From NCBI RefSeq assembly GCF_000472285.1, contig NZ_KI421418.1:107715-144514 (forward strand): a DNA stretch of 36,800 nt, given 5' to 3'. The notes under the pieces were generated by a model. It was not told the DNA's origin and ran no database searches. It saw nothing but the letters and a program-made list of their open reading frames with translations. This document shows positions 7,668 to 13,706 of the stretch, in pieces (within the stretch, counting starts at the first letter, position 1; each line of letters begins with the position of its first letter). The stretch comes from Desulfuromonas sp. TF. Lineage in GTDB: Bacteria; Desulfobacterota; Desulfuromonadia; Desulfuromonadales; ATBO01. Made by a program: the position numbers and the translations under genes.

Positions 7668-7696
7668 GTAAACCTTTCGAGTGCGGCATCGTCTAA
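7668..7696 (+). promoter_or_regulatory. ECF-type promoter of the secreted Gly/Gln-rich protein gene
   Basis: GTAAACC at 7668-7674, 15-base spacer, CGTCTAA at 7690-7696, followed by AGAGAG. It is the mirror image of the promoter at 7605-7633; the two -35 elements face each other across 34 bases, so together they form a large imperfect inverted repeat (about 7601-7701). The predicted start near 7703 leaves a leader of about 68 bases before the ATG at 7771. Confidence 0.75.
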
Positions 7697-7770
7697 GAGA
7701 GCAAAGGCCATGAGTATCGAGGTTCTCACTGGTTTGAAACCGAGCTTATTAAAAAAGGAGAAAACGAGCC

Positions 7771-8280
7771 ATGAAAAACAGAACATTTCTGATCATGTTT
7801 CTTACAGCCGCTCTGAGTCTGGGAATAGCGGGAATATCTTTCGCCCGCGGCGGCGGCATGGGCGGCGGCAGTATGGGCGGTAGTATGGGCGGCAACGGTT
7901 CCGGCTTCGGCAGCCAGGGTTCCTTCCATTCTTCCCGCCAGGGGACGGGCGGCCCGTCGGGAAGAGGTTACCAGCAGGGGCAAGTTCGGAACGGGGACGA
8001 AATCCAGCACCGTAGCCAGGATCAGTACCAGAATCAGGACCGGCAGCACAATCAGGATCGCTATCAGGAAAACCGGCGGGGAGAAATCGGCAGCCCCGCT
8101 CCCGGCAATACCCAGGACAGGGACGGTCGCCAGGGCGGCAACAACGGCAACCATTACGGGCAGGACGGCGGCAACTACGGCCAGGGGGAGAATCATCGCG
8201 CCACTCCGGCAACTCCGGCGCAGCCCGGCAATCCCGGTGAGAGAGCGACGCCGGCCATTCCGGCATCCCCGGCTGGATAA
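7771..8280 (+). CDS. secreted Gly/Gln/Asn-rich low-complexity protein, probable ECF target
   Basis: 169 residues. A clear signal peptide (about 1-26, hydrophobic IMFLTAALSLGIAGISFA) is followed by GGGMGGGSMGGSMGG, a Ser/Gly stretch, a central Gln/Asp/Arg/Asn-rich segment (DQYQNQDRQHNQDRYQENRR), and a C-terminus with ATPATPA/ATPAIPA repeats. No folded domain is evident, so it is probably an intrinsically disordered envelope or extracellular protein. Start 7771 is preceded by AAAAAAGGAGAAAACGAGCC, a good ribosome site. Its promoter is a copy of that of the divergent sigma-factor operon, and its Gly/Met-rich block resembles the C-terminal tail of the DUF3106-like protein, so it is likely part of the same response. 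The function is unknown. Confidence 0.8.
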   Translation: MKNRTFLIMFLTAALSLGIAGISFARGGGMGGGSMGGSMGGNGSGFGSQGSFHSSRQGTGGPSGRGYQQGQVRNGDEIQHRSQDQYQNQDRQHNQDRYQENRRGEIGSPAPGNTQDRDGRQGGNNGNHYGQDGGNYGQGENHRATPATPAQPGNPGERATPAIPASPAG

Positions 8281-8305
8281 ATAAACTCTAAGGAGTTATA
8301 GTGCT

Positions 8306-8334
8306 GAGGCAGTCTCTGGAGCAGGGGCTGCCTC
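8306..8334 (+). terminator. hairpin between the secreted-protein and outer-membrane-protein genes
   Basis: GAGGCAG (8306-8312) pairs with CTGCCTC (8328-8334) across a 15-base loop. There is no uridine tract after it, so it may be a weak or Rho-assisted terminator, or a processing site, rather than a classical intrinsic terminator. A smaller hairpin, AACTC/GAGTT, lies just upstream at about 8284-8297. Confidence 0.35.
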
Positions 8335-8365
8335 GCCTATTCACTTTATTCAGGAGGTCATCCGT

Positions 8366-9187
8366 ATGGCAAGAGGTCGTTTGAGGAAAACAATCGTCGG
8401 GGTGATAGTCTTGGCTGTAGCGGCCCTTTTTGTCGCTGCTCCCTCCTTCGCCGCAGAGACCAAAAAGTTCAGCGTCGGACTGGGAATGAACTTCGCCACA
8501 GGCGATTACGGCACCGACAGCACCACCGATTCACTCCGTGTGCCGTTTACCATAGATTATTTTCCGACCGAGCGTCTCGATTTCGAACTGGTCATCCCCT
8601 ATCTTTACCAGGACAACAGCAATACAATCCTTTCTGGAGGGACGCGTTTTCCCTTCGAACGCCACGGGGGCATGCGACAAACCTCCTTCGATACCAGCGA
8701 TTCGCAAAGCGGCCTCGGCGACATTTCCCTTACTACCGGTTATCTCCTGCTGACCAGGAGCAAAACCCTCCCCAGCGTGCGAGCCCTGCTTTATCTGAAA
8801 TTCCCGACGGCTGACGAGGACGAAGGCCTGGGTACCGGCGAATTCGACATCGGAGCGGGTATCGGAGCGGCCAAATGGTTCGGCCTCTGGTATACCTTTG
8901 CGGAAGGCCGCTATATATTCCAGGGTTCCAACTCGGATCTTGGGCTGAAGGACTACGGTACACTGGAAGGGGAACTCGGATACCGGATGACGGAGAGATT
9001 TCTTCCCACTGTCTCGCTGTGGTGGTCCACCCCACCAGCGGATGATGCCTCCGACCTGGTGGAGGCAAGGATCAACGGGACCTACTGGATCACGGACGAC
9101 GTTTTCCTGGAGGGTTATCTGGGCAAAGGCCTCTCCGACGAAACTGCCGATTATGGCGCCGGTCTGACCGTCTTCTACCGCTTCTAG
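8366..9187 (+). CDS. outer-membrane beta-barrel protein (phenol-degradation MetA-like/transporter type)
   Basis: 273 residues. The N-terminal signal peptide (about 1-30, ending PSFAA) is followed by alternating amphipathic strands throughout (KFSVGLGMNFATGDYG, VPFTIDYFPTERLDFELVIPYLY, GLGDISLTTGYLLL, GTLEGELGYRMTERFLPTVSLWW), ending in FYRF, with the terminal Phe of outer-membrane barrels. The pattern GxGD...YxL followed by KFPTADEDEGLGTGEFD resembles the MetA-pathway phenol-degradation-like outer-membrane family (PF13557). The ribosome site AGGAGGTCATCCGT precedes ATG 8366. It probably acts as a channel or structural barrel; substrate unknown. It follows the secreted-protein gene in the same direction, with a hairpin between, so read-through from the ECF promoter is possible but not shown. 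Confidence 0.8.
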   Translation: MARGRLRKTIVGVIVLAVAALFVAAPSFAAETKKFSVGLGMNFATGDYGTDSTTDSLRVPFTIDYFPTERLDFELVIPYLYQDNSNTILSGGTRFPFERHGGMRQTSFDTSDSQSGLGDISLTTGYLLLTRSKTLPSVRALLYLKFPTADEDEGLGTGEFDIGAGIGAAKWFGLWYTFAEGRYIFQGSNSDLGLKDYGTLEGELGYRMTERFLPTVSLWWSTPPADDASDLVEARINGTYWITDDVFLEGYLGKGLSDETADYGAGLTVFYRF

Positions 9188-9311
9188 CAGGCTGATGAAA
9201 AACGCCCATCTGCGGCGTTGGCCTCATCCTTCGTCAACGACGTACCTTCCAGGTACGCCTTATTCCTCAGGATTTCAGCCGCCTTGCATCTGGACATTTT
9301 TGATCAGCCTG
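9188..9311. repeat. large palindromic intergenic element (MITE/REP-like)
   Basis: The element starts immediately after the preceding stop with CAGGCTGATGAAAAACGCCC and ends with the near-complement ACATTTTTGATCAGCCTG at 9294-9311. Its exact centre is a perfect small hairpin, GTACCT (9242-9247), loop TCC, AGGTAC (9251-9256). Intermediate arms also pair imperfectly (GGCGTTGGCCTCATCC against GGATTTCAGCCGCC and similar). The whole unit can fold into one long hairpin. Elements of this look recur between genes in Desulfuromonadales genomes as I remember them; they are non-autonomous and may terminate transcription. A short frame inside it (from 9195) is not a gene. The rest of the gap to 9437 holds nothing recognisable. 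Confidence 0.75.
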
Positions 9312-9437
9312 GAGAAAACCGCCTTTTCAACACCCCCAAGGCGGCAAGGACGGGATAAGGAGCATTCTGCTTGTAAAGAGCCGGCCGCCGGATAAGATTG
9401 GACCAGGTGCCAGTCATGGAACCGTCGGAGGCAACCG

Positions 9438-10505
9438 GTGCGTCAGGATTCTTTTCCTCCCTGGGTCCGGCAGTTTCTTTTGCCGGTCACGATTCTTCTC
9501 CTTCTTCTCGGGGTTCCCTACCTTCTGCGTCCCGTCGCCCGAGTCCTGCTGGCGGTCTTTGCCGGCGTTCTCCTGGCTGTCTTTCTGGACGGCTGTGCCG
9601 CCCTGTTGCGCCGGGCTGTTCCCATCCCGCGCGGCTTCGCCCTGGCAACGGTTATTCTCCTGATCTTTTTAGGCTTTGCCGGACTGATCTGGGCCGGAGG
9701 GGCGCAGGTTGCCGATCAGGCCACAAGCCTGGTGGAGCGCCTGCCGGAGGCGGTGGAAAAAGTTCGCTCCTATCTCAAAGAAAGCGAATGGCTCCGCCGC
9801 CTATTTTCCTGGATCTCGCAAGGGGGCGGAGGGACGGGGGGGATTCTCGGCAATCTCACCACGTTCTTTTCCTCTACCCTAGAGGCTTTCGCCCATACGT
9901 TCATCATCATCTTCACCGGGGTTTACGTGGCTGTCAATCCGGGGGTCTACAGCAATGCCCTTCTGAAACTGATGCCGCGGAAAAGGCGGCTCCGGGGTCG
10001 GGAGATTCTGGGGGAACTGGGCCAGGTGATGCGTTACTGGCTGCTGGGCCGTCTGGCGTCGATGACGGTCGTCGGTTTCCTGACGGCGACAGGTCTGCTG
10101 CTGATCGGCGCGCCTTTGGCCCTCATCCTCGGGGTCATTGCCGGACTCCTCTCCTTCATCCCTTTCCTCGGGCCTTTACTCTCGGCGGTCCCGGCCATTC
10201 TGGTCGGCCTGACCGAAAGTCCGAAAGTGGCGCTGGAGGTTGTTCTTGTTTTTGTCGTCGTCCAATTCATCGAAAGCAATCTGCTCACTCCCCTGATCGA
10301 ACGCCGAGCGGTGACGATGCCCCCCGCCTTCGTCGTCGCCGGCCAGTTTATGATGGCGGTTCTTCTCGGATTCTACGGCGTCCTTTTGGCCACGCCCCTG
10401 ATCGTCCTCTTTACGGTCCTCGTGCAGATGCTCTATATCCAGGATACCCTGGGTGAACCGGTAAGAATCCTGGGAGATCATAGGAACGATGACAATGAGG
10501 AATAA
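9438..10505 (+). CDS. AI-2E family transporter (PF01594-type permease)
   Basis: 355 residues of a polytopic inner-membrane protein. It shows the family layout: two or three N-terminal helices (LLPVTILLLLLGVPYLL, VLLAVFAGVLLAVFLDG, FALATVILLIFLGFAGLIW), a cytoplasmic or periplasmic helical insert at about 95-155, and five C-terminal helices. Conserved segments include GLLSFIPFLGPLLSAVPAILVGL and FVVVQFIESNLLTPLIERRAV, characteristic of AI-2E/YdiK/PerM-type proteins. The GTG start at 9438 is chosen because GGAGG sits six bases upstream and translation begins just before the first helix; ATG 9416 is in another frame. Family members are annotated as exporters or Na+/H+ antiporters, so the substrate is open. 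Confidence 0.9.
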   Translation: MRQDSFPPWVRQFLLPVTILLLLLGVPYLLRPVARVLLAVFAGVLLAVFLDGCAALLRRAVPIPRGFALATVILLIFLGFAGLIWAGGAQVADQATSLVERLPEAVEKVRSYLKESEWLRRLFSWISQGGGGTGGILGNLTTFFSSTLEAFAHTFIIIFTGVYVAVNPGVYSNALLKLMPRKRRLRGREILGELGQVMRYWLLGRLASMTVVGFLTATGLLLIGAPLALILGVIAGLLSFIPFLGPLLSAVPAILVGLTESPKVALEVVLVFVVVQFIESNLLTPLIERRAVTMPPAFVVAGQFMMAVLLGFYGVLLATPLIVLFTVLVQMLYIQDTLGEPVRILGDHRNDDNEE

Positions 10506-10574
10506 CGGTTTCGTGGATCGGCCGATCCTGCTGTGGAGAGACAAGATCTTTCCGTCGGCTTCGAAGGATGAGTC

Positions 10575-11423
10575 ATGTCCGACGCGAAGAAGGTGAATAC
10601 CGTCGTTCTGGCCGGGGGGATCAACCGCATCACCCTTTTTGACGGTGCTGCACCCTCCTATAAGGCCTTGCTCCCCTTTGCGGGAAGGCCGTGCATCCAG
10701 TATGTTCTCGATGCCCTGAAGACGGTCCCTGAAACGGCCAGGGTATGTCTTGTAGGTCCGGTGGAGGAACTGCGCCGGGCCGTCGAGGAACCCGACCGCT
10801 ACGAGTATGTGCCCGACGGGCGGACCTTTGGCGGAAGCGTCTTCAGGGGACTGGAGCATTTCCGGGATTCGGCGGAAATTCTTTTCGTTACCGCCGACCT
10901 TCCGCTGCTCACCTCCTCTCCGATAGCCGGTTTTCTCGATCTCTGCCATAGAAAGAAGAAAAACGGGCGGCAGCTCTTTTTCAGTGTGGTCGATCGGCTT
11001 CATTTTACCGGCCCTTACCGGGAAGCGCCCAAACGCTGCTCGCGCTTCCGTGACATGACCGTCTGCCACGGCAACCTGGCCCTGCTGCACCCGGGGATAT
11101 TTGAAGGGAAGGGGCCCATTTCCCGTGACAGGCTCGATTCCATTTACCGCAACCGGAAAAAAACACTTCAGACCTGCTGGGCCTTCGGCTGGCCCTTCGC
11201 TCTCGGCTATCTTCTCGGAGGCAGCATGCTGCGTCTTTTTACCCTGGATCAGGTTCTCCGCACCGCATCGAATCGATTCAAAGTGGAACTGGTTCCCGTT
11301 TTTCTCTATGATCCGGAGATCGCGGTGGACGTGGATGAGCCGGCCGATTACGAATTCGCAAGGCATCTGCTGGAGAGTCGGGCGGAGGCGAAGATGAACG
11401 GAAAACCTCGTGACTCACAATGA
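10575..11423 (+). CDS. MobA-like nucleotidyltransferase domain protein
   Basis: 282 residues, cytoplasmic. The N-terminus has the nucleotidyltransferase signature VVLAGG at 10-15, followed by a long Arg/Lys loop to KALLPFAGRPCIQYVLDAL, and the metal-binding strand FVTADLPLLT around residue 110. This is the MobA/GlmU/RfbA-type NTP transferase fold; the C-terminal ~120 residues are less typical and contain a hydrophobic GWPFALGYLLGGSMLRLFTLDQ segment and VDVDEPADYEFA, a motif common at the end of such proteins. It probably transfers a nucleotidyl group to a sugar phosphate, alcohol or cofactor; the actual acceptor is unknown. It begins 69 bases after the AI-2E-type gene and may be cotranscribed. 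The riboswitch promoter begins directly after its stop. Confidence 0.82.
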   Translation: MSDAKKVNTVVLAGGINRITLFDGAAPSYKALLPFAGRPCIQYVLDALKTVPETARVCLVGPVEELRRAVEEPDRYEYVPDGRTFGGSVFRGLEHFRDSAEILFVTADLPLLTSSPIAGFLDLCHRKKKNGRQLFFSVVDRLHFTGPYREAPKRCSRFRDMTVCHGNLALLHPGIFEGKGPISRDRLDSIYRNRKKTLQTCWAFGWPFALGYLLGGSMLRLFTLDQVLRTASNRFKVELVPVFLYDPEIAVDVDEPADYEFARHLLESRAEAKMNGKPRDSQ

Positions 11424-11431
11424 AATGTTTA

Positions 11432-11460
11432 TTGAAAACAATCAAATAATCAGCTATAAG
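11432..11460 (+). promoter_or_regulatory. sigma-70 promoter driving the riboswitch RNA
   Basis: TTGAAA at 11432-11437 and TATAAG at 11455-11460 are separated by exactly 17 bases, placed 8 bases after the nucleotidyltransferase stop. Predicted transcription would start near 11467, about 17 bases before the first strand of the aptamer. Confidence 0.65.
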
Positions 11461-11483
11461 TCGCTCATCACTAAAAAACCAAT

Positions 11484-11578
11484 CTCCTTTCTCCGATAAG
11501 AGCAACCCCGGAGTAATCCAGGGACGCAGAGTCGCGGGTCCGTTCTGAACGGATAGCCGGTCCGCCGAAGAGAAGGAT
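11484..11578 (+). promoter_or_regulatory. GEMM-I cyclic-dinucleotide riboswitch aptamer
   Basis: Sequence and structure match the GEMM-I class. P1 is formed by CTCCTTTCTC (11484-11493) with GAGAAGGA (about 11570-11577). The joining motif GCAACC lies at 11502-11507. P2 (CCCCGGA with TCCAGGG, one C-A mismatch) is capped by a GTAA tetraloop at 11513-11516, a GNRA loop as expected, and is followed by the hallmark GGGACGCAGAG at 11521-11531. P3 runs CGGGTCC...GGATAGCCG (11535-11559), with the usual tetraloop-receptor look. The base immediately before G11502-C11503 is A11501; in the reference Vc2 aptamer this position is G20, and A here marks the GEMM-Ib subclass that senses 3',3'-cGAMP in Geobacter. 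Ligand assignment is an inference from my alignment by eye. Confidence 0.75.
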
Positions 11579-11622
11579 GACTTTCCCGGCTTTCCCTCAG
11601 AAGGAGTCGGGGAGGTTGTGCT

Positions 11623-11652
11623 CCATCTTCGGCAGAAGATGGATTTTTTATT
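11623..11652 (+). terminator. intrinsic terminator of the riboswitch expression platform
   Basis: A perfect 8-bp stem, CCATCTTC (11623-11630) and GAAGATGG (11635-11642), with GGCA loop, is followed by ATTTTTTATT. It lies about 45 bases after the aptamer and before the next ORF, so it is well placed for ligand-controlled termination. The 3' strand of P1 (GAAGGATG, 11573-11580) could alternatively pair with CATCTTC of the terminator, a possible antiterminator. Confidence 0.8.
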
Positions 11653-11719
11653 GCAGCAATCTCGGCGCCGGTCATGGTTCCCTTCCTGCGTCGCTGGGGC
11701 CTCTTGTTTCTTACCCGGG

Positions 11720-11971
11720 ATGTCGAAAACCACCGCCGACATCCTGTTTTTCTGTCTGAGCATCCTTTTCGCATCGGCTTTTTCGGAAATGGGTCTGGTT
11801 TCCGCGCCCTCTATCATGGTGAAGGCTATTTTCCTTTACCTGGGGATAAAAACGCTGGTGACCGAAAGTAAGAAGATGTCTGAATTTGCCGTGGGGTCTG
11901 TATTGGCTGTCTTGCTGATTGTGGTGTCCGGAACGGAGTTGAGTAGAAGAAATAAGTACTTTTGTGATTAA
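11720..11971 (+). CDS. possible small membrane protein downstream of the riboswitch
   Basis: A candidate 83-residue ORF starting MSKTTADILFFCLSILFASAF with two or three hydrophobic segments (about 5-22, 29-44 and 55-69) separated by a short Lys/Ser-rich loop (TESKKMSE), ending RRNKYFCD. There is no good ribosome site (CCGGG precedes ATG). The frame is open further upstream to ATG 11618, but that extension overlaps the terminator hairpin and is not protein-like. If real, it is the first gene behind the riboswitch terminator and thus its most direct target. No family is recognised. The remaining part of 11424-11719 is occupied by promoter, aptamer and terminator. Confidence 0.4.
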   Translation: MSKTTADILFFCLSILFASAFSEMGLVSAPSIMVKAIFLYLGIKTLVTESKKMSEFAVGSVLAVLLIVVSGTELSRRNKYFCD

Positions 11972-12003
11972 AACCATGAAATTGGTTGCAATATGATTAT
12001 AAT
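11972..12003 (+). promoter_or_regulatory. candidate promoter region of the OmpA-type gene
   Basis: A perfect -10 hexamer TATAAT lies at 11998-12003, 64 bases before the ompA-type start, but there is no convincing -35 at the right distance. In its place, AACCA (11972-11976) and TGGTT (11983-11987) form an inverted repeat that could bind an activator. The region is strongly AT-rich compared with its surroundings. Confidence 0.4.
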
Positions 12004-12067
12004 CTGTATTGAATTACAATAATTGTCTGTGTTTTTACCTGTCGTTTACCGACCAAGGAGGCGTTTA

Positions 12068-13495
12068 ATGAAAAATTTGCCGTTGCTTGTTGTTTTCTTT
12101 GCAGTACTTGCAAGTACTCCATTTGCGAAAAAATGCGATGCTGCAATCCGTCCGGGGGCCATGACTCTGAGCCTTTCTGCCGGAGAATACCAATTCGAGG
12201 GAAATCAGATCATTGAAGATACCACTCTCGAAGACTCCCCTGTCTACGATTTCGCCATCGGCTACAACTTCAGTCGCCGATGGGCTCTGGAAGGTGTGTT
12301 CAGCTATATCGATTCGGAAGCTACTTCGGGACCGGTCGACAATGTCGATGTGTTTGCTGCGCACCTGGATCTTCTTTATCATTTCAGGCCCGAAAGAGAT
12401 TTTGTCCCCTACCTCGCCGCAGGTCTTGGAGGCTTCAGCATTCATCCGGGGGGGGACAGCGACGAGAACGCTCTTTTCAACCTCGGTGCCGGTTTCAAGT
12501 ATTTCTTCACGGACAATGTCGGTTTCAGGGCCGACGTCCGGGGCCTTCTCAACATCGACGATGACGATGAGCGGGAACGCGATGTTTACAAAAACATTTC
12601 CTATACGGGTGGCCTGATTTTCCAGTTCGGCGGCGGTCCCAAAGTACCCAAAGTATCTGCAGAGCCTCTTGCCAGGGACAAGGACCAGGATGGTGTGATC
12701 GACCAGTATGATCGGTGTCCCGATACAGCGGAAGGCGTTGTCGTTGATGCCTCCGGGTGTCCCCAGGACAGGGACGGCGATGGCGTCCCCAACTTCAGGG
12801 ATCTTTGTCCAGGAACACCTGCCGGAGCGGTGGTGGACAGCCAGGGTTGTACCGTCGACACCGACATGGACGGAGTCCCCGACGGTCTCGATCTCTGTCC
12901 CGATACCGCCCGGGGCGTCGCCGTTGACGAAAAAGGATGTTCCGAGACGCCAATGACGGATGCGGACGGTGATGGAGTGAAGGACGGCGACGACAAGTGT
13001 CCCAATACTCCGGAGGGGATGCCCGTGAACTCCTATGGCTGTCCCCGGGACGATGATGGCGACGGTGTCTTTGATTTCGAGGACCAATGCCCCGATACTC
13101 CCGAGGGTTCCGTCGTCGGCCCCGATGGGTGCCCCTTGCCTGTTGAGGCGGCGCCCTTGACACTGCGGCTCGAATTCGAATCAGGCGATGCGACGGTGCG
13201 TCCCGAGTTTGCCGGTGAACTCGAAAGAGCCTCCGACTTCATCAAGGCTCATCCCAACAGCCGCATCATCATCGAAGGGCACACGGACAGTGTCGGTTCG
13301 GCATCTTCAAATCTCGCCCTTTCCCAGGCACGTGCCGAAAGCGTGCGGGACTATCTGATAAGCCATTTCGGCGCCGATGCTCAAAGGATCGAGGCAAAGG
13401 GTTACGGTGAGGCGCGCCCCGTAGAAGACAACTCGACTCCGGAAGGCAGGATGCAGAATCGTCGGGTTGTGATTACCCTTATCCCGGGTTCGTAA
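12068..13495 (+). CDS. OmpA-family porin with thrombospondin type-3 calcium repeats
   Basis: 475 residues, signal peptide about 1-26. An N-terminal OprF/OmpA-like eight-stranded barrel (about 30-195; MTLSLSAGEYQFEG, FAIGYNFSRRWALEG, AHLDLLYHFRPERDFVPYLAAGLGG, YTGGLIFQFGGG) is followed by five TSP3-like repeats of about 30 residues, each with DxDxDGxxD and paired Cys (DKDQDGVIDQYDRCPDT, DRDGDGVPNFRDLCPGT, DTDMDGVPDGLDLCPDT, DADGDGVKDGDDKCPNT, DDDGDGVFDFEDQCPDT). A C-terminal OmpA domain binds peptidoglycan (EGHTDSVGS, NLALSQARAESVRDYL, QNRRVVITL). It should anchor the outer membrane to the wall through a calcium-stiffened spacer. ATG 12068 follows AAGGAGGCGTTTA. A strong terminator closes the unit. 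Confidence 0.93.
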   Translation: MKNLPLLVVFFAVLASTPFAKKCDAAIRPGAMTLSLSAGEYQFEGNQIIEDTTLEDSPVYDFAIGYNFSRRWALEGVFSYIDSEATSGPVDNVDVFAAHLDLLYHFRPERDFVPYLAAGLGGFSIHPGGDSDENALFNLGAGFKYFFTDNVGFRADVRGLLNIDDDDERERDVYKNISYTGGLIFQFGGGPKVPKVSAEPLARDKDQDGVIDQYDRCPDTAEGVVVDASGCPQDRDGDGVPNFRDLCPGTPAGAVVDSQGCTVDTDMDGVPDGLDLCPDTARGVAVDEKGCSETPMTDADGDGVKDGDDKCPNTPEGMPVNSYGCPRDDDGDGVFDFEDQCPDTPEGSVVGPDGCPLPVEAAPLTLRLEFESGDATVRPEFAGELERASDFIKAHPNSRIIIEGHTDSVGSASSNLALSQARAESVRDYLISHFGADAQRIEAKGYGEARPVEDNSTPEGRMQNRRVVITLIPGS

Positions 13496-13515
13496 CCGAA
13501 TATAGGCAATGCACC

Positions 13516-13542
13516 GGGGCCGGATTTTTCCGGCCCCTTTTT
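13516..13542 (+). terminator. intrinsic terminator after the OmpA-type gene
   Basis: GGGGCCGG (13516-13523) pairs perfectly with CCGGCCCC (13530-13537) around an ATTTTT loop, followed by five T residues. It lies 20 bases after the stop. The 13543-13706 stretch holds no recognised gene. Confidence 0.9.
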
Positions 13543-13706
13543 CGTGGTTCGTTCCCTTGATTTTGGTCTGGGCGTTTGCAACAATAGACCCGTCCCCTGA
13601 TATGCGGATCTTCTTCCCGTCTCCTTTCGGAAGACCGGCAGAAAAGATCACCCGTTAAGGGAATTCCATTCCGGCCACACGAGCGCCTGAAATGGGGTAA
13701 ATTTGA

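Noticed and set aside
9195-9395. 66-codon open frame within the palindromic element
   Set aside because: It begins inside a hairpin-forming repeat and has no ribosome site or protein-like composition.
10176-11366. 396-codon antisense open frame across the AI-2E-type and nucleotidyltransferase genes
   Set aside because: Shadow of two genes with clear family motifs; no ribosome site.
12065-13087. 340-codon antisense open frame over the OmpA-type gene
   Set aside because: Arises from the repetitive calcium-repeat coding sequence on the plus strand.
12661-13140. Regular DNA repeats that could suggest a CRISPR-like or tandem array
   Set aside because: They are the codons of TSP3 protein repeats in frame; units are diverged and there are no spacers.
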